Below are positions 1 to 9,176 of a DNA stretch of 64,000 bases, one piece after another (the stretch's first letter is position 1; every line of letters starts with the position of its first letter). Both the position numbers and the translations under genes were made by a program. The stretch covers positions 1,860,001 through 1,924,000 of the forward strand of contig NZ_CP059570.1 in NCBI RefSeq assembly GCF_014055005.1, written 5' to 3'. Source of the stretch: Neisseria dentiae (GTDB lineage: Bacteria > Pseudomonadota > Gammaproteobacteria > Burkholderiales > Neisseriaceae). The notes under the pieces were generated by a model that was not told the DNA's origin, did no database searches, and saw only the letters and a program-made list of their open reading frames with translations.

Positions 1-200
1 GATATTATGTAAACTATCACTTATGGTTTGACGGGTACAGTTTTCCTCTTGCGACGAAGTTCAGTAGTTAAACTAATGCTGATTAGTAGTTCTGGCAAAC
101 TACCAATATAAATTCAACTAACTATTAAATTAAAAAATTACTGTTAAAGATTTGGTTACCTACAATTTTTTATACCAAACAGCTTTTATTTTTAATAAAG
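1..200. other. AT-rich flank without a recognisable gene
   Basis: I see no open frame, RNA gene or terminator here. The composition is clearly more AT-rich than the gene-dense DNA to the right. It may be the end of a region lying left of the window. Confidence 0.5.
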
Positions 201-943
201 GGGCTTAGGAAGCAAAATTAGCCCAAGGGTCGATTTCGCAGTATTTTAAGCAAGACTTTATACAGATCATCATGTCTGTGATTGAAGCGAAATTCGGTTT
301 TCTTTAAGTGTAAATAAAAAGTCTGTTTCGATACACCGTTAAATTTAACCAAGCGGTTTTTGGCATAACCCCAAAACGACTCGATGCCGTTAATGTGTTG
401 TGCACCCCGGGCGAACTCGTCTGCACCATGATGTACCCTGAGGTGCTTTTCATAGCCCATATCAACCAAGCCGTGATAGCCGCGCCAGCCGTCGGTATTG
501 ATGACACTTTCAACAGCAATCCGCCCTCGAATAACCTGTTACAGTGTAGCTTTCGAGGTATCCGGCACGATTTCGGTATAGACTTTGTCATCCCGTTTTA
601 AAATGCCGAAAACAATGGTTTTGCCTCCCGCTCCCCGCCCGCGTTTACCTCGGATGCGTTTGGCGCCGAAGTAGGATTCGTCCAGTTCGACCACCCCGGC
701 AAAAGGAGTTTGCCGTTCACATTCAGCGGCCATGCGGCAACGCAGTTTGAGAAACAGATTATTGATACTTCGGATACTGATGCCGGTGAGTCTGGCGGTA
801 TCGGAAGTGGTCAAATCAAGTGCGGAAAGGTGCAGGATTTGACGGGATTTTGATTCGGTAATTTTACTGAACTTTTGGTACTTGTTTTTAATAGGCATAT
901 CAGAAGTTTATCATCATTTTTGCTGATTTTGCTTCCTAAACCA
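201..943 (-). mobile_element. IS1595-type insertion sequence (ISXO2/IS1016 group), inactivated
   Basis: The element is bounded by matching inverted ends: TTAGGAAGCAAAATTA at 205-220 and its near-complement at 924-939 (one mismatch in 16). They enclose one transposase frame on the minus strand. The outer few bases also pair weakly. I could not identify a clean 8-bp target duplication, so the insertion is probably old or the outer bases are mis-set. Confidence 0.75.
218..898 (-). pseudogene. IS1595-family transposase with one in-frame stop
   Basis: Two open stretches (898-539 and from about 538 to 218) are in the same reading frame and are separated only by a TAA at 539-541. Read through, the product would be about 226 residues. 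It carries the family motif VVELDESYFGAKR, then SKATL, the stop, QVIRGRIAVESVINTDGWRGY, the HHGADEFARG motif and the HINGIESFWGYAK motif expected of ISXO2-type DDE(N) transposases. One nonsense mutation therefore accounts for inactivation. A suppressor or sequencing error cannot be excluded from sequence alone. Confidence 0.85.
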
Positions 944-972
944 CTAAATAAATTCAGGACTAAAACGACTTT

Positions 973-1075
973 TTTGCAAAGGTCTCGGCCTGATGCTTTG
1001 GTAAAACCCATAGCGGTTTCTAAAAAAACATTCGCGTCATACTCCGGCCAAGCCCGAGTATGACGCGAATGTTTT
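973..1075. repeat. Repeat end (TTTGCAAAGGTCTC) and palindromic GTCATACTC hairpin
   Basis: TTTTGCAAAGGTCTC near 975-990 is the end motif found on many small repeats in this window. It is followed by a hairpin at about 1030-1072 whose arms read CATTCGCGTCATACTC and GAGTATGACGCGAATG. Lying just past the end of recG, the hairpin may also stop transcription. Confidence 0.55.
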
Positions 1076-1106
1076 TTAAGGTGTCGGAATAACCTACAAA
1101 ATCCGC

Positions 1107-3146
1107 TCACACCCCCAAATACCCTTCCCTGCTGCTCAGCCATCTGTCCAAATGTTTCTCCACAATATCCGGCCGCTCTTCAATCAGCCTCGGTGCGATT
1201 TCGCGGGCTTGTTCCAAGAGCTGCAAATCTTCTTCCAGGTTGGCGAAACGCAGCATCGGTACGCCGCTTTGGCGGGCGCCGAGAAATTCGCCGGGGCCGC
1301 GTATGTTTAAATCTTGGCGGGCGATTTCAAAGCCGTCGGTGTGTTGGTAAATCACTTTCAGGCGTGCTTTGGCCACTTCGCCCAAGGGTTCGGAAAACAG
1401 CAGTACGCAGGTGCTGGCGGCGGCACCGCGCCCCACACGGCCGCGCAGTTGGTGCAGCTGCGCCAAACCCATGCGTTCGGCGTGCTCGATCACCATCAGG
1501 CTGGCGTTGGGCACGTCCACACCCACTTCGATAACGGTGGTGGCCACCAAAACGTTCAGACGGCCTGCGATAAATTCGGCCATCACTTCGGCTTTTTCGG
1601 CGCTCTTCATGCGCCCGTGCACCAGGCCGATGTTCAATTCGGGTAAGGCCGTCTGAAGTGTTTGCAGGGTTTCGGTGGCGGTTTGCAGTTGCAGGGTTTC
1701 GCTCTCTTCAATCAGCGGGCAAACCCAATAGGCCTGCTGCCCTTTGCGGCAGGTGTTCAACACAAAGCCTTCCACTTCGGCGCGGCGCACGCTGTTGACG
1801 AGGCGGGTTTTAATCGGGGTGCGGTTGGGCGGCAGCTCGTCGATCACCGAAACGTCGAGGTCGGCGAAAAAGCTCATGGCCAGCGTGCGCGGAATGGGGG
1901 TGGCCGACATCATCAGTTGGTGCACGTCCTGCCCTTTGTTTTTTAGGGCCAAACGCTGTGCCACGCCGAAGCGGTGCTGTTCGTCGACAATCACTAAACC
2001 GAGATTTTGAAATTCAACGTCGTCTTGAAACAGGGCGTGCGTGCCGACGGCGATTTGGGTGAGGCCGTCTGAAATGGCGGCTTTATTGGTTTCTTTGGCT
2101 TTTTTGCGCTGGCTGCCGGAGAGCCACGCCACGCTCAAACCCAGCGGCTCGAACCATTGTTTGAACTTGGCGTAATGCTGTTCGGCCAGAATTTCGGTGG
2201 GCGCCATCACCGCCACTTGGCAACCGGCCTCGACGGCGGTGAGCGCCGAGAGCGCAGCCACGATGGTTTTGCCGCTGCCCACGTCGCCTTGCAGCAGGCG
2301 GTGCATGGGGTGGGGCTGCTGCATATCGGCGCGGATTTCGGCCAGCACACGCTGTTGGGCGGCGGTGAGTGCGAACGGCAGCGCCAAGAGCAGTTTTTGC
2401 GACCATTCGCCCGTGCCGCGCAAGGGCTTGGCCTGCCCGCTGATGCGTTTCTGCCGCACCAACCGCATCGAAAGCTGCTGCGCGAGCAACTCGTCGAACT
2501 TCAGCCGCTGCCACGCGGGCAAAGCGCCGTTTGAAAGCTGTTGGATGGTGAAGCTCGGCGGCGGTGCGTGCAGCAGGCGCAGGCTTTCGGCCAAGTGCGG
2601 CAGTTTCAGACGGCCTAATAAATCATCGGGCAGCGTATCGTGCAACGGTACTGTATCCAAGGCCGTCTGAACGATACGGCGCAGCGTGGGCTGGTTGAGG
2701 CCGTTAACGGTGGGATACACGGGGGTGAGGCTTTCGGCCAGGCTGCTGCTTTCGGCATCGCGGATTTTCGGGTGTATCATCTCGTCGCCGAAAAACCCGT
2801 GCTTGATTTCGCCCACCGCGCGGATGCGTTTGCCCGCCGCGAGCTGCTTTTGATGGCTGGGGTAAAAATGGATAAAGCGCAGATGCAGCACGCTGCCCGA
2901 GCCGTCGCGTATCTGCGCGACCAACTGTTTGCGCGGCTTGAACTGCACTTCCTGATGAACCACCTCCCCCTCCACCTGACACGGCACGCCTATCGGCACA
3001 TCGGCAATCGGCATGATGTGCGTTTCGTCTTCATAGCGCAGCGGCAGATGCAGCACCACGTCCCACGGCGTGTTGAGATTGAGCTTCGCGAGCTTCTTGG
3101 CCGTGGCGTCGTTGATTTTGAGCAGCTTTTGGTGTTCGGGGGTCAT
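1107..3146 (-). CDS. recG: ATP-dependent DNA helicase RecG
   Basis: At 679 residues the protein has the normal RecG length. It acts on stalled replication forks and branched recombination intermediates, driving fork reversal and branch migration. An N-terminal OB-fold wedge region (residues 1-150) precedes a superfamily 2 helicase core. The core shows Walker A GDVGSGKT, the DEQH box in VDEQHRFG, SATPIPRT, and the RGRVGRG motif VI, followed by the RecG C-terminal segment. The gene stands alone between repeats. A DUS hairpin at 3213-3244 separates it from mgtE upstream. Confidence 0.97.
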   Translation of the reverse strand: MTPEHQKLLKINDATAKKLAKLNLNTPWDVVLHLPLRYEDETHIMPIADVPIGVPCQVEGEVVHQEVQFKPRKQLVAQIRDGSGSVLHLRFIHFYPSHQKQLAAGKRIRAVGEIKHGFFGDEMIHPKIRDAESSSLAESLTPVYPTVNGLNQPTLRRIVQTALDTVPLHDTLPDDLLGRLKLPHLAESLRLLHAPPPSFTIQQLSNGALPAWQRLKFDELLAQQLSMRLVRQKRISGQAKPLRGTGEWSQKLLLALPFALTAAQQRVLAEIRADMQQPHPMHRLLQGDVGSGKTIVAALSALTAVEAGCQVAVMAPTEILAEQHYAKFKQWFEPLGLSVAWLSGSQRKKAKETNKAAISDGLTQIAVGTHALFQDDVEFQNLGLVIVDEQHRFGVAQRLALKNKGQDVHQLMMSATPIPRTLAMSFFADLDVSVIDELPPNRTPIKTRLVNSVRRAEVEGFVLNTCRKGQQAYWVCPLIEESETLQLQTATETLQTLQTALPELNIGLVHGRMKSAEKAEVMAEFIAGRLNVLVATTVIEVGVDVPNASLMVIEHAERMGLAQLHQLRGRVGRGAAASTCVLLFSEPLGEVAKARLKVIYQHTDGFEIARQDLNIRGPGEFLGARQSGVPMLRFANLEEDLQLLEQAREIAPRLIEERPDIVEKHLDRWLSSREGYLGV

Positions 3147-3212
3147 GGCATTGAGGAAAGCGGCAGAAGCGGCTATTTTAAACGATTTTTAAACGGTATC
3201 CGGCAAAGTGTG

Positions 3213-3244
3213 AAAGGCCGTCTGAAACGTTTCAGACGGCCTTT
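3213..3244. terminator. Inverted DUS pair, terminator after mgtE
   Basis: AAAGGCCGTCTGAA and its complement face each other across a few bases and would form a strong hairpin just past the mgtE stop codon. This is the usual neisserial uptake-sequence terminator. Confidence 0.75.
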
Positions 3245-3261
3245 CATCCACAATACGGGTA

Positions 3262-4698
3262 TCACAACAAAAACATCGTGGCCAGCCCCAGGAAAATCAG
3301 AAAACCGCCCGAATCGGTTACGGCGGTAATCAGCACCGAGCTGCCCAGTGCGGGGTCGCGGCCGGCTTTGTCCATCATCACCGGAATCAGCACGCCCACG
3401 GTGGCGGCGAGCAGCAGGTTGAGCGTCATCGCGGCCACCATCACGAGGCCGATACCGATGCTGCCGTAGAGCAGCCACGAAACCACGCCCATCACCGTGC
3501 CCCAAATCAGGCCGTTCACCAGCGCCACGCCCACTTCTTTTTTGAGCAGCCGCCGCGCCTGCACGCCGGAAATCTGCCCCATCGCCATCGCGCGTACGAT
3601 CATGGTGATGGTTTGGTTGCCCGAGTTGCCGCCTATGCCCGCCACAATCGGCATCAGCGCGGCCAGCGCCACGATTTTTTCGATGCTGCCTTCAAACGCG
3701 CCGATCACGCGGCTGGCGATAAAGGCGGTGCACAGGTTCACGGCCAGCCACACCCAGCGGTTTCGCACCGAATGCCAAATCGGGGCGAACAGGTCTTCTT
3801 CTTCCTGCAAACCGGCCATGTTCAACATATCGGCTTCGCTCTCTTCGCGGATCACGTCGACCATTTCGTCGATGGTGATGCGGCCGATGAGTTTTTTATC
3901 GGCATCGACTACGGGCGCGGTTACCAAGTCGTAACGTTCGAACGCCTGCGCGGCTTCTTCCACGTTGTCTTCGGGGCGGAAGCGCACCACGTCGGTGGCC
4001 ATCACGTTTTCCACCAGCTCGTCGGGGTCGGCCACCAGCAGTTTGCGGATGGGCAGCACGCCCTGCAACACGTCGTTTTCGTCAACCACGAAAATTTTAT
4101 CGGTGTGGTCGGGCAGGCTTTCGAAACGGCGCAGGTAGCGCAGCACCACTTCGCAGGCCACGTCGGCGCGGATGCTCACCAGCTCGAAGTCCATAATCGC
4201 GCCCACTTGGTCGTCTTCATACGACATCGCCGCCTGCACCTGCGCGCGCTCTTCGGCATCGCGGGTTTGCAGCGCTTCATACACCACTTGGTGCGGCAGG
4301 TCGCCCGCCAGCTCGGCCAGCTCGTCGGCATCCAAATCATCTACGGCGGCGAGCAGCTCTTCTTTGTCCATCGACTCGATCAGCGTTTCGCGCACCGCGT
4401 CGGAAACTTCCAGCAGCACTTCGCCGTCTTCTTCGGGCGAAGCCAGATGCCACACCATCGAGCGCTCTTTCGGCGGCAGCGATTCGAGCACCGCCGCCAC
4501 GTCGGCGGGGTGCAGCTCGTGCAGCACCGCAATCAGTTCGACCAGTTTGGCGCTCAGGGTTTCGTCTTCAACGGGCAGATTGTTTTCAATCTGCTCGGCA
4601 ACGGGCAGCAGGGCTTCGGAAAGCGCGTGTACGCGTTCGATGTCGAGCGGCATACGCTCGGTTTTGTCCGGTTCGGGGGTATTTTCTTCGATGCTCAT
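3262..4698 (-). CDS. mgtE: Magnesium transporter MgtE
   Basis: The 478-residue protein fits MgtE, the Mg2+-gated channel of the inner membrane. An acidic N-terminal helical domain (about residues 20-150) is followed by two CBS domains (about 155-280) and five hydrophobic segments in the last 190 residues. Family pore signatures are visible: GIGGNSGNQT in the first half of the channel and the final TDSGGFLIFLG segment with its conserved Asp. The gene is monocistronic, bounded by a DUS hairpin downstream and a Correia-like repeat region upstream. Confidence 0.96.
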   Translation of the reverse strand: MSIEENTPEPDKTERMPLDIERVHALSEALLPVAEQIENNLPVEDETLSAKLVELIAVLHELHPADVAAVLESLPPKERSMVWHLASPEEDGEVLLEVSDAVRETLIESMDKEELLAAVDDLDADELAELAGDLPHQVVYEALQTRDAEERAQVQAAMSYEDDQVGAIMDFELVSIRADVACEVVLRYLRRFESLPDHTDKIFVVDENDVLQGVLPIRKLLVADPDELVENVMATDVVRFRPEDNVEEAAQAFERYDLVTAPVVDADKKLIGRITIDEMVDVIREESEADMLNMAGLQEEEDLFAPIWHSVRNRWVWLAVNLCTAFIASRVIGAFEGSIEKIVALAALMPIVAGIGGNSGNQTITMIVRAMAMGQISGVQARRLLKKEVGVALVNGLIWGTVMGVVSWLLYGSIGIGLVMVAAMTLNLLLAATVGVLIPVMMDKAGRDPALGSSVLITAVTDSGGFLIFLGLATMFLL

Positions 4699-4873
4699 AA
4701 ATACTCCGCCCGCCTGAAGTGCGGGAGCAGTATTCCGGCGGGATGGTTAAACAGTGGGGTTGTGTGCGGCGGATGATGAACTGGGAAGGTCCATGATGCG
4801 TGCCTGAACCATGCAGGCGGGTGGTTGGAAACGGCGCGTATTCTACACCTTTTCAGACGGCCTTACCAAGATT

Positions 4874-4976
4874 TATGGCGCAACAACACAAACGATACGG
4901 CGTTGCCCCGCCTTGCCGTATTACCTGTATTGTCTGCGGCGCGGCGCCTTGTCTCGTTTTGTGTTGTTGCACCATA
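4874..4976. repeat. Correia-like miniature element with atypical ends
   Basis: A 103-bp element flanked by TA on both sides. Its inverted ends are TGGCGCAACAACACAAACGA (4876-4895) and the complement of a near-identical right arm (4954-4974). The interior carries TACGGCGTTGCC, CGCCTTGCCGTA, TGTCTGCGG and GCGCCTTGTC, the core of Neisseria Correia elements, and the length matches the short Correia form. The ends differ from the classical TATAGTGGATTAA ends. It lies in the leader of the HAD phosphatase gene. Confidence 0.75.
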
Positions 4977-5024
4977 CCGAAACGGAAGTACAATTGAACC
5001 CGCAAACAGCAACGCGGAGCAAAC

Positions 5025-5675
5025 ATGAAACCCAAACTGATTATTTTCGACTGGGACGGCACGCTGGCCGACACCACCGGCCCGATTATCGACACTTTCC
5101 GGCAAACCTTCGCCGAATGCGGCCTGCCCCCCCCCGAAGCCGCCGCCGTTAAAAAATTAATCGGCTACAACCTTGTTACCATCATCCGCCACCTTGCGCC
5201 CGATGCCGACATCCACACCAAAGAGCAGCTGGCCGAAACCTACGCCCACCACTATCTCAACCCCAACAACCACAATATGAAGCTGTTCGACAGCGCCCTC
5301 CCCTGCCTGCAAACCCTCAAGCAGCAAGGCTATTGGCTGGCGGTGGCCACCGGCAAAGGCAGGAGCGGGCTGGACAAAGCCATCGCCCAAACCGGCACCG
5401 CCGGCTTTTGGCTGGCCACCGCCTGCGCCAGCGAGCAGCCCTCCAAACCCGCGCCCGACATGGTGTTCAAGCTGTGCGACGAGCTGGGGCTGAACCCTGC
5501 CGACGCGCTGGTGGTGGGCGACACCGTTTACGATTTGGACATGGCCGCCAACGCCGGCGCCCGCGCCGTGGGCATTACCACCGGCGCCCATCCGGCGGAA
5601 CAATTGCGGCAGGCGGGCTGTTTGGCGGTTATCGACGATTTGGCGGAACTGCCCGGGCTGCTGGCGGGGCTGTGA
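5025..5675 (+). CDS. HAD-IA family phosphatase, phosphoglycolate phosphatase-like
   Basis: A 216-residue haloacid-dehalogenase-type hydrolase. Motif I is IFDWDGTLADT near the N terminus with the nucleophilic Asp and the acid/base Asp two residues later. Motif II is the ATGK segment (about residue 109), a conserved Lys lies in SKPAPDM, and motif IV is VVGDTVYDLDMA. An alpha-helical cap follows motif I, as in Gph-like enzymes. The substrate cannot be told from sequence; 2-phosphoglycolate or another small phosphoester is likely. It starts at ATG 5025, with GGAGC about ten bases upstream. Confidence 0.85.
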   Translation: MKPKLIIFDWDGTLADTTGPIIDTFRQTFAECGLPPPEAAAVKKLIGYNLVTIIRHLAPDADIHTKEQLAETYAHHYLNPNNHNMKLFDSALPCLQTLKQQGYWLAVATGKGRSGLDKAIAQTGTAGFWLATACASEQPSKPAPDMVFKLCDELGLNPADALVVGDTVYDLDMAANAGARAVGITTGAHPAEQLRQAGCLAVIDDLAELPGLLAGL

Positions 5676-5722
5676 AAAGCATTGAGGCCGTCTGAAAGGC
5701 TTAAATACCGTCCATACAGTAG

Positions 5723-5864
5723 GAGACCTTTGCAAAACCCTCAGATGCGGATGCAGTTCAAGGCGTAGCAGCGCAGCGAGCGTAGACATAACATGGAGTT
5801 AGGCAAGCGAGCGAGCAGCACACAACGCAGAAATGCGCCGCAGATGGGGGTTTGCAAAGGTCTC
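5723..5864. repeat. 142-bp inverted-end repeat (MITE A, copy 1)
   Basis: Starts GAGACCTTTGCAAAACCC and ends with the complement GGGTTTGCAAAGGTCTC. The interior includes GGATGCAGTTCAAGGCGTAG and CAACGCAGAAATGCG. The same unit recurs at 19556-19715 and, decayed, near 38040-38160. It has no coding capacity of its own. Confidence 0.75.
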
Positions 5865-5871
5865 AGTAGCC

Positions 5872-5940
5872 GTAGGTCGGGCATTTATGCCCGACATAAC
5901 CCGAATCCAAACAAAAGTCGGGCATAAATGCCCGACCTAC
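5872..5940. repeat. Double palindrome with GTAGGTCGGGCATTTATGCC arms
   Basis: Two 25-bp arms are perfect inverse complements (5872-5896 and 5916-5940) separated by about 19 bases. Each arm is itself nearly palindromic (GTCGGGCATTTATGCCCGAC). It can fold as one long stem or two short hairpins, like REP or Y-REP sequences. It sits between convergent genes (HAD phosphatase and prmC) and may terminate both. Confidence 0.7.
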
Positions 5941-6014
5941 CGAACTTACCGCCGTTATTATCCGGCTTGACCCGGCAATGACGGGCAGGCGTTGCCGGAA
6001 ACCGTGTATGAGCA

Positions 6015-6836
6015 CTAAGTTTTCAGACGGCCCAACGTTAACCTGTCCAATCCCGCCAGATCCTGCCGCGTTTCCACCTGCACGAAGCCGTTTTGCTCAA
6101 ACAGCGCCCGCACCGCCGCGCCTTGGTTGAAGCCGTGTTCCACCAGCAGCATACCGCCCGCTTTCAGCCGCCCGCCCGCTTCCTGCGCCAGCGTGCGGAT
6201 ACAGCTTAGGCCGTCTGAAAAATCGGTGAGCGCGTTTTGCGGTTCGAAACGCAGATCGCCCTGCTGCAAATGGCTGTCGCCCGCTTCGATATAGGGCGGG
6301 TTGGAAACGATGATGTCGCAGGCTTGGTTTTCAGACGGCCATGCTGCTTCAAACCACGAACCGCAGGCAAACTCAACGTTGGCGCCGAGTGCGCGGGCGT
6401 TGGCGGCGGCGGTTTGCAGGGCTTGGGGGCTGATGTCGGAAGCGCGCACGGCCGCGTCAGGGCGTTCGAGCGCAACAGTGATGGCGATAATGCCGCTGCC
6501 CGTGCCCAAGTCCCACACCCGGCCGTTCGGCGGCAGGTGTTCGAGCACGGCTTCGACCAGGTGTTCGGTTTCGGGGCGGGGAATCAGCACGCTGCCGTTC
6601 ACTTGGAAAGTGCGGCCGTAAAACTCGCGCGTGCCGAGAATATAGGCTACCGGCTCGCCGCCGATACGGCGTTCGGCCAGCTTGGCGGCGGCGGCGGCCA
6701 CGTTATCGGGCAGCGTTTCCTGCCCGCGCGTAACCAGTTGGGCGCGGGTGTAGCCGCCGGCGTATTGCAGCAGCATACGCGCTTCGTTTTTGGGCAGCGG
6801 GCAGGCTTGCAGCCATTGGTTGAGGGTTTGCGACAT
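6015..6836 (-). CDS. prmC: Release factor glutamine methyltransferase PrmC (HemK)
   Basis: The 273-residue protein methylates the Gln of the GGQ motif in peptide release factors RF1/RF2. It has an N-terminal helical domain, an SAM-binding Rossmann fold with WDLGTGSGIIAITVAL at about residues 115-130, and the catalytic NPPY motif in IIVSNPPYIE. A DUS lies inside the coding frame near 6209. Its substrate gene prfA is 25 kb away (31339-32415), so the two are not co-transcribed here. Confidence 0.95.
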   Translation of the reverse strand: MSQTLNQWLQACPLPKNEARMLLQYAGGYTRAQLVTRGQETLPDNVAAAAAKLAERRIGGEPVAYILGTREFYGRTFQVNGSVLIPRPETEHLVEAVLEHLPPNGRVWDLGTGSGIIAITVALERPDAAVRASDISPQALQTAAANARALGANVEFACGSWFEAAWPSENQACDIIVSNPPYIEAGDSHLQQGDLRFEPQNALTDFSDGLSCIRTLAQEAGGRLKAGGMLLVEHGFNQGAAVRALFEQNGFVQVETRQDLAGLDRLTLGRLKT

Positions 6837-6956
6837 GATAGGGGCGGAGTGCGTTTCAGACGGCCTGAATTATATAGCGGAAACGGCGGTGTGTTTGGAA
6901 TGACGATAATTGGATGTTTCAGACGGCCTCAATGAATTTCGCAAAGGCAGCAGGCC

Positions 6957-7122
6957 GAGACCTTTGCAAAATTCCCTTCGGCATCTTAAACCTTCTGCGT
7001 CATGCTCGGGCTTGACCCGGGCATCTGTTTGTTTCAAAAGAAATAACAGATACCCGGGCTGAGCACGGGTATGACGAAACATAAATAAATTCAGGGTTAA
7101 AACGTGTTTTTGCAAAGGTATC
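6957..7122. repeat. Composite repeat: GAGACCTTTGCAAAA ends around a GTCATGCTCGGG hairpin
   Basis: The left end GAGACCTTTGCAAAATTCC and right end TTTTTGCAAAGGTATC enclose two inverted arms (CGTCATGCTCGGGCTTGACC and CCCGGGCTGAGCACGGGTAT) joined by CAAAAGAAATAACAG. Close relatives are at 21189-21351 and 41869-41991. The ends resemble those of IS1106/IS5-type elements. Confidence 0.65.
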
Positions 7123-7155
7123 AGGCCGTCTGAAATATTTTTTTCAGACGGCCTG
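7122..7155. terminator. Inverted DUS pair, terminator after the BCCT gene
   Basis: CAGGCCGTCTGAA and TTCAGACGGCCTG flank an AT-rich loop a few bases beyond the stop codon of the leftward transporter gene. Confidence 0.75.
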
Positions 7156-7163
7156 CGCCGCAT

Positions 7164-9176
7164 TTAGCGTTCGAAATGCAGAAACTGCATATGCCGCTCG
7201 TATTGGTTGAGAATGTCGATAATCACCTGCTCTTTGGTGTAGCCCACGATGTCGTAATCCTGGCTGCCTTCGCTTAAAAACACCTCGGCGCGGTAGTATT
7301 TTTCCTGGTCTTTGCCCGGGGCGATATTGCCCGCCTGCCCCAGCGCAAACACGGGTTTAACCGCTTCGACCAGCCGCACTTCGTATAAAAAGTCCACCTC
7401 GTCGCCGTGCATCACTTCCAGCCGGATTTTGCGGTTTTCCTTATCTTCGGCAAGCTCCGTGTCCAAGCCTTTAGCCTGCAATTCGTGCGCCACTTCCAGC
7501 ATGGCCGGTTGCAGGGTTTTGAACATAAAGCGCAAAGCAGCGGTGGCGGTGGGGAAATTCACCAGCCGGTTGAGGCGGTTGCGCCAGTTTTGGCCGCTGT
7601 CGAGCACCAGCGCCTTATCGATCTGCACGGCCTTGCGCTTGTTGCCCTCCTGCCGCAAACAAACGGCCATCGACACCATATACAGCACCAACACCAGCGA
7701 AAACGGCAAACCCGCCACCACCGACACCGATTGCAGCGAGCTGAACCCGCCGGCAAACAGCAGCCCCAACGTTACCAAGCCGGTGGCCGCCGCCCAGAAA
7801 AAGCGCAGCCATACCGGCGCGTCGGTGTCGGAAGCCAGGTTTTTCGAGCTTAAATTGGCCAAAACCAACGCGCCCGAATCGGCAGAGGTAACGAAGAAAA
7901 TCAGGCCGATAACCACGCCCAGCGTCGACCACAAGGCGGGAGCGGGGTAATGCTCGAACAAAACAAACATCCCCATCGCCGGGTTTTCCAACGCGGTTTT
8001 GCCCAGCTCGGCCACGCCGCCGTTAACCAGCTCGATGGCGCTGTTGCCGAACACCGAAAACCACGCAAAGATAAAGCCCAGCGGAATAAACATCACGCCG
8101 AACACAAACTCGCGCAAGGTGCGTCCGCGCGAAATGCGGGCGATAAACAGCCCCACAAACGGCGCCCACGCCACCCACCAGGCCCAGAAGAAAATCGTCC
8201 ACGAAGCTTTCCATTCCTCGCCTTTCGCACCCTCGTAGGCATACACCTGAAACGTTTTATTCACGATGTTTTGAAAATAATGGCCGATGTTTTCAGTAAA
8301 GGCGTTGAGCAGAAACAGCGTCGGCCCCATCACCAAAAGCGCGATCAGAATAAACGTTGCCCCCAGCATATTGATTTCCGACAGCCGCCGCACGCCGCGC
8401 TCCACGCCCGACATCGCCGACATAGCCGCCGCCGCGGTTACCGCCACGATAATGGCCGTCTGAACCGCCTTACTGGTTTCGATGCCGAACACATGGGTCA
8501 GCCCCGCATTGGCCTGCAACACACCGATACCGAGGCTGGTGGCCAGCCCCAACAGCGTGCCGACCACGCCGAACGTATCCACAATATGCCCCAACGGGCC
8601 GTTGGTGCGCTTTTCGCCGAACAGCGGCACCAGCGCGCTGCGCAGCGCCAGCGGCATATCGCGGCGGTAGGCGAAATAAGCCAACGCCATGCCGATTAAG
8701 GCATAAATGCCCCAGCCGTGCAGCCCCCAGTGCAGAAACGTTTGCGACAAAGCCGCACGCGCCGCTTCGGGCGTGCCGCCCATGCCCAGCGCCGGAGAAA
8801 GATAATGGGTGAGCGGCTCCGACACGCCGAAAAACAGCAAATCAATGCCGATACCCGCCGAAAACAACATCGCCGCCCAAGTGAGAAACGGAAAATCGGG
8901 TTTGTCTTGGTCTTTCCCCAGCTTGATGTCGCCGTAGCGCGACAAGCCCACAAACACCGCAAACACCGAATAAGCCGCCACCACCAGCATATAATACCAG
9001 CCGAAATGGTCCGACACCCAGCGCAGCGAGCTGCCGAGCACGGCCTCGCCCAACTCGGGAAATAAAATCGTAAACAGAATCAGCGAAACAGAAATAACCG
9101 AAGAAGCCAGAAACACGGTTTTGTTAATCGCAAAACCGGCAGGCGGAGAAGAAGGTTTGACAGGTGCACCGTGCAT
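7164..9176 (-). CDS. betT: BCCT-family choline/betaine transporter (BetT-like)
   Basis: A 670-residue inner-membrane betaine/choline/carnitine transporter with about twelve hydrophobic helices and a long hydrophilic C-terminal domain (about 150 residues), as in BetT-type members. It shows the family segments GIGIDLLFFGVSEP and the Trp-rich WTIFFWAWWVAWAPFVG. The ATG at 9174-9176 is preferred over an in-frame start 33 bases upstream because AGGAGA lies four bases before it. The likely role is osmoprotectant or precursor uptake. No bet oxidation genes are beside it, so the exact substrate is open. Confidence 0.88.
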   Translation of the reverse strand: MHGAPVKPSSPPAGFAINKTVFLASSVISVSLILFTILFPELGEAVLGSSLRWVSDHFGWYYMLVVAAYSVFAVFVGLSRYGDIKLGKDQDKPDFPFLTWAAMLFSAGIGIDLLFFGVSEPLTHYLSPALGMGGTPEAARAALSQTFLHWGLHGWGIYALIGMALAYFAYRRDMPLALRSALVPLFGEKRTNGPLGHIVDTFGVVGTLLGLATSLGIGVLQANAGLTHVFGIETSKAVQTAIIVAVTAAAAMSAMSGVERGVRRLSEINMLGATFILIALLVMGPTLFLLNAFTENIGHYFQNIVNKTFQVYAYEGAKGEEWKASWTIFFWAWWVAWAPFVGLFIARISRGRTLREFVFGVMFIPLGFIFAWFSVFGNSAIELVNGGVAELGKTALENPAMGMFVLFEHYPAPALWSTLGVVIGLIFFVTSADSGALVLANLSSKNLASDTDAPVWLRFFWAAATGLVTLGLLFAGGFSSLQSVSVVAGLPFSLVLVLYMVSMAVCLRQEGNKRKAVQIDKALVLDSGQNWRNRLNRLVNFPTATAALRFMFKTLQPAMLEVAHELQAKGLDTELAEDKENRKIRLEVMHGDEVDFLYEVRLVEAVKPVFALGQAGNIAPGKDQEKYYRAEVFLSEGSQDYDIVGYTKEQVIIDILNQYERHMQFLHFER

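Noticed and set aside
3613..4776. Long plus-strand open frame of 387 codons
   Set aside because: Lies entirely opposite mgtE, is His/Gln/Phe-rich in the way typical of antisense frames of GC-rich genes, and shows no domain or ribosome-binding site.
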